DNA from: Trileptium ribeirensis
Lineage: Eukaryota > Nematoda > Enoplea > Enoplida > Thoracostomopsidae
Direction: 5' to 3'
DNA length: 64,000 nt
Assembly (NCBI GenBank): GCA_030248225.1
Contig: JASANE010019199.1
Span: forward strand, 16,708 to 80,707
The translations under genes and the position numbers were made by a program. Below are positions 9,945 to 20,862 of this stretch, piece after piece. Every line of letters starts with the position of its first letter. Positions within the stretch are counted from its first letter, which is position 1. The notes beneath the pieces were generated by a model. The model ran no database searches, was not told the origin of the DNA, and saw nothing but the letters and a program-made list of their open reading frames with translations.

Positions 9945-12900
9945 ATATTGTGAATTGCTATGTTAACAAAATTTGTCTTATGCTGGTGTATGTTTGCACA
10001 CAAGCTGGTATTGGCTCGCTTTACGAAGTTCTTTGACCAACCGAGCAACAGCTCCTAAATAGTTAAGTGATTTGGGAACGCAACTTTTAATCATACAACC
10101 CGAGTTCGACTCCTCAATACCAAACTCGGTCACGCTGGTGTGCTCGTCTGATGCTGTGGGAGTTTATCGGCCTATCCCCGAAGCATTACACGAATGTTCC
10201 ACCAAGGTTTTCCGGGAGTATCGCTTACCCCACCCCTGATTCTTGGGGGTACCAGCTGCTAAGACATCAATTACCCATCAGACTACAGGAAGAACAGTAA
10301 CCATCAATTCACTGGCTGCTATGTCTGCTCCTGTCTCATTGGTTAATCGCAACATAGTAGATGCTGTTCCCAACAAGTACTGAAAGAGTAGCCAACATCC
10401 TCCAGAGAACCTTTTGGATATCGTACTACTTTTTAGGAGGTAGGCTGAAAACGATTGCAGCATCGGATAACATTAAAGTGCATGAGTATGACCGAGTGTG
10501 ACACTATTCTCTAAATTTAATTGTATAAACTCTTACTAAGTCAATTTAAACCTGTCCAGTTCCCGCTGTTGATGCTTTTATTGGTCGGATTGTGAACTAA
10601 AAAGACAGGTCGAAGCGACACACAATTCAAATTCGGATACCGCGTGTCATGACTCCAAAACAAACTTACCACTAAACCAACCGACTATTTACTATAACAT
10701 TCGAACATCTAGAATGTTTCTCAGTGCCACGTTTCATTTGGTATCATTCCCTTTTCCTTAACTTAAGATCTTTTCAAAACTCAAACAGCATTATGCATCT
10801 GTGGTGTTAACAATAACATCGCTAATGACCAAATTCTGTTTATGAGATACGATGATAGCTATTGAGTAATGCTTGGGTTACAAGCTTGAACACTTGGACG
10901 TTTACAAGCCATCGTTGGTCTCCATCACAATACGGAGCAACAGTTTTGTTATTGCTAAAACCCATATCGAGCCAACACTATCGAAATATATCCAGCAATC
11001 TATTCCTCATAACAGCCCAACAGCTCGGCATACCCAAGAAACTGATGATGATCAGTAGTGTTGGGCAATGGCCAGCCTTGAGATCAAACGGCCAACCGTT
11101 GTCTGATGGTCAAACAACGGACGGTGGACGTCTCGCCGGCTGTTACAAGGCAAATTAATGGCTGACTGTCAAGTAGCTTCTCTTACTGCGATACGAATTA
11201 AATATTCGAATATGCTTGTCATCATTTGTAAAAAAAATCTATTTAGATGAGAAGGATTTGCAGGCCGTGCTATTGCAAGTGTCGAATCCTGCACCGAAGC
11301 AGAGTATACTGAGACTGCGCTATATTTAGTCATGGGCGACAACCGGCTTTGAGGTCTATCATTAAAAATTTACTGATATCAGTTCAATAATGATCATATA
11401 TATATATTATATGCTTAAACATCACAAGATGTTACCAGACGGTACAATATCCTTGCATGTTGCTTATAGGCGATTACACATTAAACAGTTTTACTAGTGT
11501 TTTAATTCACTATACAGTAGTAACCGTATAGACTACGGCACGCCAAGCGACGGGCACTAATTACTCAACGACTGTGCGACAGATTCGCGACCGTTAACGG
11601 CTTTTCACGAGGACTGAAAATCCTTGTAGTTCCATGTGAACCTACAGTTGTGACCCAATGTATTGCGTGCAAAATATGCCTTTGCGGGGTGGGACTTATG
11701 ACTATTGTACCATACATGGAACATTTGATTCTTCCGAATGTATCTAGTTTTTGATGGTGTAAGCAGTTCCACACTCGTTCTCAGTCTATTACGCTGACAA
11801 ATACGCCTGCATGTTTGGATACGCCAGATAGATTGCAGTCTCAGTGGCACAATGCTAAACTAATCGAGAGAAGACCTGGGACATTGTAAAGGCTGAATGT
11901 ATACTATCCATTGTCTTTTTACAGCGGCAAAAATTTCAATGTTAAACGTATAAAGGTATTTAAGCCATATGAAAAATGACTTCAAGGGTTTTACCGCCAT
12001 ACTATTTAACAGTAATTATAAGAAAATCCCCGTTATAAAAGGTATGAAGTGTAACAGATCCCGTCTTGGCATATTTGAGAAATATAACTTAAATTATCCC
12101 CGTTCCAAACACAAACGTCTCTATTCTGGTTGGGGCATTGGGGAATCAAGAAAAAATTATGCAGGCGATGAATGACGGACCATATGAGCAGTCCAATGAT
12201 AACGACCTATAGTTAATAAAATAAAGCAAATATGTTTTGAGAAAACATTTACTATTAAGATATATTCATTCAAGAACATAAAATTGCATTACACTATGAA
12301 AGACTTAATAAGACATAAACTCAAAAACGCATATTACATGAAAATACTATGCACCTCAGATTATAGCACAACCTAACAAAAACGCAACAAAAACTAACAA
12401 TATAATTATATTCAAATAGGCTACAAAAATATCACAAACGGTTGAATAACCATGAGAAGCCTTTTACGAATGTATGTAAGAATATATAAAAATAGAAGAT
12501 ACATGAAATGTCAGTAAAATTCGAAGTACATAGAGCGCAGACATACAGCAGCGTTTCGAGTTGGGGTGGGACATTGGGGGCCGTGACCTCTGCCCCTCCC
12601 ACATCCCGTCCAGTTTCTTACTGCTCCTTCCTTGGTTTACAACTGCAAAAAATTTTTCTGTTCTATCAGGTATTAAAGGTCTCCATAAATTTTATTCGAA
12701 ACTTACATTTTTCGAAGTCGAAATTGCTTGTTTTTGATATAAGTGTGTCTGACGTTAAAATGACATATACATCTGGTTTATTTACTAAAGAAGGTAAATG
12801 TTGTTGCCAACACTTTCGATAAGGATGTTCTCGTTGCGTTCGACCCGATCCGATTTGCACATGTATTGTATATTAAGTGCTCACCTTGTAAGTATTCAAA

Positions 12901-13836
12901 CCGATGCGATCTGTTCAAGAATACGCAGTTTTATTGCACCCGAATCAGGTGACGCAGTATCAAAAATGTTAACGCAGATTCATCTTCTATAACTGCTGAA
13001 TTTATATCGTATCTGATTAGATCCATTGCGACCACAAACCGGATCGAATCGGAACTGCTCGGATCGAACGCCATGTGAACACGGCCACATTGTGCACATA
13101 GTTGCTTGTAGGCATTGAAACTCATAGCCCATGTATTTCCACTGTGCCTAAAATCGCGACGCACTGCGCCACATGTTTTGAGGAAAACACAACAAATGTC
13201 ATTGAAATCGTAGGAAATTGTTTGTCAGCATAATATTTGTATCAGTTTTCGCTCAAATTTTAGTATATATGCCATACCACAACTTAGGAAATGCTTTTAA
13301 TAGATCAATTTTTCATCTATTTCTATCCTAATAAACCTACAAACTATATTTGTAGTGAAGACAACATTTGCTGACGTAAAGTGCGATCTGTGCTGTTTAG
13401 TCGTTTATAACCGTGCTATTGCACTCATTGACACGAGACACCGCCACACATAAGGAGTGCCGCGATGGGCGAACACTGATAGGGCCGTGCTTTCCCAGTT
13501 TTGAGTGTTGCCTCACCAGGTTACAACTGTAACAAGTTGTTTCAGCTTGTAACAGTCAGTTCACTATGTTAAGTTGACACCCATAATACCCAAGCCAAAC
13601 TAAACTTTTGTGACACCGCGCCTGTCGGGTAATCAAACCTGTTAATGAACCAGAGCAGGCCATGCTACAAAATATTTGTATTTCAGTCCGGCAAAGAGAG
13701 TTTCACGATGTTACGTCCTTACGCTTCCAATAACAAGAACTATGTTCGTTGAACTAAATATACAAAACACACATACACTACAATTGTGAATATGCACAAA
13801 TATTGAAGCAGTACAAATACATAATATACACGAAAA
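9945..13836. other. Intergenic sequence
   Basis: No gene recognised. The open frames at 10862-11158, 11565-11850 (minus) and 12508-12822 lack known motifs. A GC-rich patch near 12555-12625 has no inverted ends like those of the miniature elements. Confidence 0.45.
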
Positions 13837-13837
13837 A

Positions 13838-14058
13838 TCATACATGCTGACGCTCCGAGGTCTCGGGGGGGGTGGCGGGGATATCGCCTGGATGTGGGGG
13901 ACGGTGGGGCGCCCTCGCACCACAGAAACCGATTATGGGTTCGGTACCTCCAGGGAGATAGGGTGGTACCCTCAGGGGTTAAACCACGGCATCGGGGGAG
14001 GCTGGTCGAAGCCGTCAGAGGGTACACCTCCCCTGATTCTCTGCTTCGGCATGTATGA
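13838..14058 (+). mobile_element. GC-rich miniature element with 12-bp near-perfect terminal inverted repeats
   Basis: The left end TCATACATGCTG and the reverse complement of the right end, TCATACATGCCG, agree at 11 of 12 positions. The interior has a run of nine G and several GGTGG/GGGGA motifs with GGTACC palindromes, and shares ACGCTCCGAGGTCTC and CTCTGCTTCG with the 9628 copy. The stretch GGGGTTAAACCACGG sits where the 9628 and 18016 copies carry GGTTCAA. It is non-coding; the open frames across it are composition artefacts. Confidence 0.7.
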
Positions 14059-14430
14059 TGAAAATACACTGTAAAAATACCAGACGCCGTGGAATTCAGC
14101 TCTGAGTTTAAAAACGTTTTACAGCGTGTAAAAAATAATGCAGAATCAAACACCATAGATGCATATAAAGATTAAATAGGTTTTAATACGAAGATCTTGA
14201 TCACCGACTAATAATTCTTGACAAACCTCCCACCAAACCGGTTTTTAGACCTAGTTCTGCTATAGCGATGGCAAGGCAGAATATCAAATATATACCAATC
14301 TATATCATGACTTACAACGATCATACAGGTCGTGGACAAGGGTGGTAATAGCGGGCCGTACCCACAGACTTGTTTGTTGCCCTATGACGTACAGTTTAAT
14401 ACCTTCTATAAGAAATTGACCAACCTGTAA

Positions 14431-14772
14431 GTGTCATATCTATCTATTGAGTATACCGTAACAGTCCCCGCCCGGCCAACTCTAAAGCCAAAATGTTATA
14501 GCGACGCCCCTACTGATATCCCAAGTAAAAATTTGTACCATATCAGAATAGGGTTAGTGATGAATGTTTCCGAGGCAGAAAAAAACTTATACATAGAGGT
14601 CCCCATAGTCCTGAATTTCACTGAGCAAGATTTCTCTCTCAATCATATAGGCACACAGCCTCATTTGTATTCTAGGGAAGGCAAGCCAATTTCAGTTGAA
14701 GCAAGTGCAAAATATAGGGGTGCAAAATTTTTTAACATTGATACAGTGTATCAGTACGCGAATTTCACATAA
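14431..14772 (+). pseudogene. Possible arrestin-like (arrestin C domain) fragment
   Basis: The 113-residue frame reads YLSIEYTVTV and later YHIRIGLVMNV...KNLYIEVPIVLN. This resembles the alternating strands 'IxVxYxLxV ... LxVxIPIxIG' of arrestin-domain proteins. The likeness is to the pattern, not to a specific member, and I could not find the N-terminal arrestin lobe or PPxY motifs. A stop (TAA) sits directly before the first codon at 14431, there is no convincing splice acceptor, and the frame ends after QYANFT. It is either a lone exon with an unseen acceptor, a decayed copy, or chance. Confidence 0.25.
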
Positions 14773-14774
14773 AC

Positions 14775-16438
14775 TTAGCAATGGTCAAAAATCAGACGTA
14801 CTATCTGTATTACGGCGACTGGTGAGAAGAGAAACACATTCAATTATCGCAGTTGGCCGCTGCGCAGTATAAGAATATATGAGATTGATATGTTTCACAT
14901 GTTATGTCCGATGGGGCAACGTAATGTCAGTGGGCGTCGCTTCCCCACGCCCCCCCCCCTCCCTACACACCAAGGCTACTTGACCGCAATCGACCTTCAT
15001 TTTTATCTGAACAGCGTAGCACTTGCATATTCGTTCGCATCAGTGAGCATTTATGGAAACATACAATAAAGCTAAATTGCACATATGTTCAACACAACAA
15101 AAGTAGCACATAGTCTTATATAATAGGAAACTGACACAAAATCGTTGTAATGACGTTTTATAAATGACGTAACTGTTTTAAAAAAGTTTATTAAGTGTCT
15201 TATCGCTAGATTCAAAACCTACAACACTCATCTCGAAAGCAATAACTACACATACTCACGTATATTGTAGCACCTAAATTGGCTTAAAGTGAAATTTGGT
15301 TTTAATTAGCCCGGACAAATGCCTGACGCCAATATCATTTAATTTACACTCAAACATCTTCTTTTGCGCCTATTGTAAGTAGACAGTCTTGCGCTTTGCA
15401 TAGTGAAGTTGCCGTTTATTCCAATATCCGCAGCAAAACTAGAACACATTGATATTGAAAATGGGACAAACAGATCGATGTATCTCAAAAGCATAAATTT
15501 CGGGAGTGAATTAGTTTTGACTACAAGGATCAGACTGTGTTCTGGTTACGTTCGATCTAATTTACGTTCATATTTATATTGGATCCGATTAATCCGATCA
15601 TATGCAATTAATACTTTAATATTTTTTATTCTTTGAACGAAAAATAGTCTTTTGTGCATCATCAAATAAATATAATGAGAATATAAAATATATAACGAAA
15701 CATTATAAATATAAACATAAATCTCATCCAGCTAATAAACAATATAGAAACTAGTTCCATTGACGGCGCTTCTAGAGACATTACAGACACTAACTTATTT
15801 CCATATCACGTTAAATTTAATGAGTCTTCCCAAAATTATCAAAAAAATTATATACCAAAAATATTGTTGGATCTTAGTGCACTAAATTCGAGAGATTATA
15901 TACACTCCTTTTGTATTCAACCAGCAACGTTAGACCAAACAAGGATAACGTATAATAGTACCCTGTATCAAACATACAGTTAGTTCTCTAGTTGTGCTGT
16001 TTACTCTTTTAGCTCATGAATTGAAACCTGATTTTCACGGTAGTTACGAATTCTGCTGACTGAGGTGGTACTGTGATCATCATGCCTGTCTAGCAACACC
16101 CAATTAAATTTACCGCCTATTAAAGCAACACGCAGCGGTGTCGTCCAAGATTTTGATGCACTAGCAAGTCGAACCGCATTAGAGTTTATATCACGCGATA
16201 GAGAATTATATGAACATTTGATGCCTTAATCTACATTATTTAGCGAAAAAAAATTATAGAAAACGTGTCACAGCTGAACAAAGGAACGTGATTGTATATA
16301 TACCTCAAAAATTACTTATACTTATACACATAACAACATTAATGATTTGTCTAATATTGACAATAATAATATTTGCATCATAATAAAGCTAGACTATGGC
16401 ACACACTGTATATACCCTTGTAATCTCCGATATAACTG
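14775..16438. other. Intergenic sequence
   Basis: AT-rich, with a poly-C tract near 14949-14962. No gene recognised. The part next to 16439 would be the 3' flank of the minus-strand exon there. Confidence 0.5.
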
Positions 16439-17660
16439 CTATTTTCTCAGCAAATCTTCAATATTATGCTTCGATAATTTAGTAACGCCGCTAGCAGTCG
16501 CTGTGACAACATTGGTTGAGGTGAAAGGAGCATCTTTCGGCTTTTGACAAGCATTTAATGACTGCTGATTCGTTGCCGACAATTCACTGTAATTATCAGT
16601 TTTATTTTTATGTTCTGGAGATGCAACAGTACGGCTGGAAGTTGGTGACCATATCTGATGATAGTGATGATCGTTTGTAGTTGTTGCTTCAGTTATCGTT
16701 GACGATGTCGCACAAGTACTACTGTTATCCGATATACAACCATCACTATCACTACAGTTTTTAGGGCTGCAGTAGTTATATTGTGTTTCGGAAAGCTTCT
16801 GAGGGCCAATGCATTGATAAAACGACGGAGATGTAACAAAATTGGGGTCGAACAGGGTTAAAGCTCGGTTTGAATGCAGCGTCTGTTTACAAAAGTTGTC
16901 GTCACCGCCAAACTTACAGAAATCGTTGATGTGAGTTTGGATGTCGATGCTTTTTGCGCTAGCTACATACGGCCTTTCTGTGGTGCTATTGCAAGGATTT
17001 AGTGATGACGAGTTGCTTGAGGAATTACAATCCCCAAGATTAGGAAGCAAACTATTAACGTCTGGGTTTTGTTTTCGATTAAAAATGGCCAAAATATCAC
17101 ACTTTGGTAAAGCAGCGGAAGGAAGCTGTTCTGAAAACTCGTTGCTTACTGATAATCCGTTTTGTGGATTGGTTGCTGCCGGGAACGTGGTGGACATTAG
17201 GTGATTATTTAACAACGTTGGATTTGGAAATTCCGTAGCACTGTGGGCTGTAGCAATGGAATGTAAATATCTCGCAAGAAATGCCGGTGAACTGATTAGA
17301 TTAGGCCCGATAGGGTTACAAAGCGCAGATTTATTGACTGAATGGAGATCTTTATGAAGCGATGGTAGGCCGGCACCGGGGCCAGAACCCAAGATATTTG
17401 GAATGAAAGACGGTAAATAACGACCAACGGTTACGTTTCGATAACCGAGCATGCACTGAGGTACCTTCGGACGGAAATATCCTTGGCTTGAGTCTTGTTG
17501 TGTCTCTTTGTTTGCTGCATCATCGCATCGGATCCGCTTTTCAGGAGATCCTTGTAGATCAATGTCGCTATCTGAATCAGACGTGATGTCTGGTTTGGAC
17601 TTAGTCGAAATGCCATATCGATTCGATTGTAGGCTTTGCGCATTGGTTGTATCGTTATGA
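16439..17660 (-). CDS. Terminal exon of an unidentified Ser/Asn/Thr-rich protein
   Basis: The frame is open for about 407 codons and ends with TAG at 16439. It lacks an early ATG: the first in-frame Met (in QCMLGYRN) comes some 70 codons in, while a good acceptor, TTGATTTGTTGTAG, lies at 17661-17674. I therefore read it as an internal-to-terminal exon starting at 17660. It begins polar, with an acidic run SDSDSDIDLQ followed by a basic PEKRIR. A long Ser/Asn/Thr/Pro-rich disordered body follows, with NSSSNSSS, TTTNDHHYHQ and scattered Cys. It ends in KLSKHNIEDLLRK, where HNIEDLL resembles an eh1-type repressor motif (FxIxxIL). A transcription regulator is an inference only. No DNA-binding domain or partner exon was found in the window. 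Confidence 0.6.
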
Positions 17661-18015
17661 CTACAACAAATCAACAGTATGTTATTTGGTTTAGATCAAC
17701 AGGTTTTTTTATTTTGGTTGATTTTCGTTGCTATGTGAATAATATACGTTTTCCTAGAGGGAGATTGACAGCCTACCTACAATAAATATCGTTGCTCAAA
17801 CTTATATGTTGTAAGCGTAATAATAATGGCATTTCAGCTAATGACATAAGTAGAAAAACTATGCAAACGTTGGTAAAAGCAATTATATAACTGTGTTTAT
17901 GACATATCACATGTAAAGGCGAATTCCCACGTAGCTCCAAACAGTGTCATAATTGGATGCCTCTAAAGAAGCAATTTTCGATACTTGGCTTATGCATGCA
18001 TACATAGACATATGT

Positions 18016-18239
18016 TATACATGCTCAAGGTGCGAAGTCCCCAGGGGTAGCCGGGTCTTGGGCGTGGCCTTGGGCATTCCAGGGGGACAGCTTCTCGGGT
18101 GAAGGGTTCAAACCTCAGCGGAACCTTCTGTGTCGTCAGGTGGGAGGGTGGGCGGTTGGACTACGTGCCAGCTGGAGATCGGCGCTTCGTGCCTCGAGTC
18201 TCGAGGGGTAACTCCACTACCTCCAATGAGCATGTATGA
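18016..18239 (+). mobile_element. GC-rich miniature element, TACATGCTCA inverted ends, B-box-like site
   Basis: The left end TTATACATGCTCA and the reverse complement of the right end, TCATACATGCTCA, match except near the first bases. GCTCAAGGTGCGAA is shared with the 6739-6912 copy. GGTTCAAACC at 18105-18114 fits the RNA polymerase III B-box form GTTCRANNC. TAGCCGGGTC about 55 bases upstream is a weak A-box candidate. A tRNA-derived SINE or a small DNA element with inverted ends are both possible. Non-coding. Confidence 0.65.
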
Positions 18240-18240
18240 T

Positions 18241-20215
18241 ATAAGTATATATACGAGTTCTTTACTGAGTTTACTTTCTCAATTTCTATGGCCACTTCAT
18301 CATAATGTATAAGGTAGCATTTTGAGAAAGCAAACGATTTCGAGAAAACTCTCAGCCTTCCTTCTAGTAGAAACCCATTGTGTCGCAGCAAATATGCGAA
18401 TAAATAAAGAAAAGATGTGGATCTGCTGTTCACTAAAGTTTTAGCCATATTGAGTTGAACATTTCCTGTGATACTATCCCTGTTCAAAGGATTTCATAAT
18501 AATTCGGATCAACATAGGTATGTGTACGAAGGGTTCCGATTGGCTCAAAGGTTGAGTTTTCGACTTTGCATTAATATATATTCGTACACTGGTGAATCGT
18601 GGTATTTAAGGTACAACCGCTACAAATGGAAACTGATCAACCGTGATTGCCCACAAGATCTCCGCGATACTTCTTTGACTCAGGTCGGATTCTCACCTAA
18701 CTTCATAGGCGTGGATAGGGGGAAAGGGGTTACACCCTAAGGGTCGGATATCCTCCAAGTCTAATATACCCACCAAATGGTGCACAGAAAATTTTTGCAA
18801 AAATAGACAAAATGAAATGAAAATTGGCAAAATATGTAGCAAAATTTCCAAAAAACGAAGGTAATTAGGAAAAATTTATCTCAAATTGGCAATATATAAT
18901 TGGGAATTTTTTTAGCGAAATCGGAAAAAATTTTGAGTTCCTACAACTTGCAAAAGTTAACCTTTCGCCCTGGCCTACGATATTTCCCCACCCGATGATC
19001 TCCTCAGCGAACCATATATCCCCTACATTCGATAGCTATGGTTAACTTACTGTTTAATTGACAACCTGCTGTTTTTATTGCATTTAGTTTCGATTATGTG
19101 TATGCCCTAACATTACTAAATTTGATAAATGCAAACGATGCACTTTCATTGTCGGTAGGCAGAAAGCGAATCGGTTGCCACTCTCCCCTTAGGTAGTCCC
19201 AAAATTTTTCTGGTGCCAAGAAAGTAGGTTCTTGGCGTACCTCAAACTTAAAAGGCTTACAGAGATATATTTCATTTTGGATTTATATAAATACACATAT
19301 ATCCAGTGAGAACAGTGATTCAGTGTTAAGGACGACACTAAAATTTCACTCTCGGGGCTAAGATGAAATGAAAATTGCCAAGATAAGCCTAGCAAGAGCG
19401 ACTCTTCAGGTAAGGTATATCCACACCTTGAGATTACAGCCAAATTTCTCACCTCGAATATCGGTCTCACTTGCTCAATAAAACTAATTTGAAAAATTAT
19501 GAACAAAATGCCAACGGTACCCATTTTTCCTAGTTACTTCCGTCAATATTAAATAATTGTTGTCTATTTATATTTTTGTGCTACGTTCAGATTACGCAAC
19601 GGTGTAGTGCCGACTTTAGTAAACCGAAGGTGTGCTTTTGACTGAATAAATTTAGTAAATCTTTAATAGCACATAAAACGAGATCGCATTGAACAGACTA
19701 GTAACACATATTCGTTGCTTTCAGTGTACGTAAATTATACAAATCTTACCTTTTATCACGCTTATGAGTCACTGTTTGATCACGAAATCCTTTAGCGAAC
19801 GGATTATTGTCAATCTTCAGTTGTGTGATCTAAAAATAAACGAATAAGCACATCTACAAACTACACACCTTGCGGACGTAAATAAAATGGTTACCTGCGT
19901 CACGAAGTACGACCTTATGGCATAAGACGTCACTCACTCTATAGTTTTCAGATTTATTTTAATAATCCTTTGCTGCTGAGCGGTACTATTTGCACAAAAA
20001 TATTAAAGTGTGGTTGTGAATATCATAAGTATAAACGACCAAATGCTGGCTCTTTGATCAGTTCTGGGTGTTTGATACGGTTGTGCAGTGTTACGTTAAG
20101 GAAATAAGTATCTCACGGTTGTGTGTGGTATCTCTGAGATTCCACATATTTGTGATGAGCTTATGAATATTCGTTGTTGCTATTAGCACTATTACTGCAT
20201 TACTACTGTTTTAAC
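18241..20215. other. Intergenic sequence with an A-rich AAATTGGCAAAAT tract
   Basis: Around 18785-18960 the sequence repeats variants of AAATTGGCAAAAT and AAAAATTT. The same kind of motif appears in complement inside the 9628-9933 element (TTTTTGCCAATTTC), so the two may be related. No gene recognised. Confidence 0.45.
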
Positions 20216-20227
20216 CGATCAATAGTG

Positions 20228-20862
20228 TCAACATTGTATTGACTGCTGCAGTAGCAGATATAGCGCAAAAATTGGATTAAGCTTTTTAAATGTCTGAAAC
20301 TTCATAGATATTCGAGAGTTTATGCTTGAGCATGAAGTTATTATATTTTAAACCTGCTGACAGTGTTGACTGCTGCAGTAGCAGATGTAGCGTAAAAATT
20401 GGATTAAGCTTTTAAAATGTCTGAAACTACATAGATATTCTTAACTTTATGCTTGAACATGAAGTTATTATATTTTACAGCTGCTGACAGTGTTGACTGC
20501 TGCAGTAACAGATGTAGCGCAAAAATTGGATTAAGCTTTTAAAATGCCTGAAACTACATAGATATTCGAGAGTTTATGCTTGAGCATGAAGTTATTATAT
20601 TTTAAATCTGCTGACAGTGTTGACTGCTGCAGTAGCAGATATAGCGCAAAAATTGGATTAAGCTTTTAAAATGTCTGAAACTACATAGATATTCGAAAGT
20701 TTATGCTTGAGCATGAAGTTATTATATTTTAAAGCTGCTGACAGTATTGACTTCTGCAGCAGTAGATATAGCGCAAAAATTGGATTAAGCTTTTAAAATG
20801 TCTGCAACTACATAGATATTCGAGAGTTTATGCTTGAGCATGAAGTTATTATATTTTAAAGC
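20228..20862 (+). repeat. Satellite array, five copies of a 127-bp unit
   Basis: The GACTGCTGCAG (or GACTTCTGCAG) landmark occurs at 20241, 20368, 20495, 20622 and 20749, exactly 127 bases apart. Copies differ by a few substitutions (for example CATAGATATTCGAGAG against CATAGATATTCTTAAC). Each unit holds two short near-palindromes, CTGCTGCAGTAGCAG and ATGCTTGAGCAT. The array stops at about 20862, where the sequence changes to AAGCATAGTCAG. No open frame. Confidence 0.95.

Noticed and set aside
13740..14156. 138-codon minus-strand frame
   Set aside because: It runs through the GC-rich miniature element at 13838-14058; the Arg/Pro-rich translation reflects composition.
18105..18114. tRNA gene at the GGTTCAAACC site
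   Set aside because: Only a B-box-like motif is present; no acceptor stem or cloverleaf could be folded around it.
20228..20862. Regularly spaced repeats, as in a CRISPR array
   Set aside because: The whole 127-bp unit repeats with no unique spacers, and the setting is a eukaryotic genome; it is a satellite.
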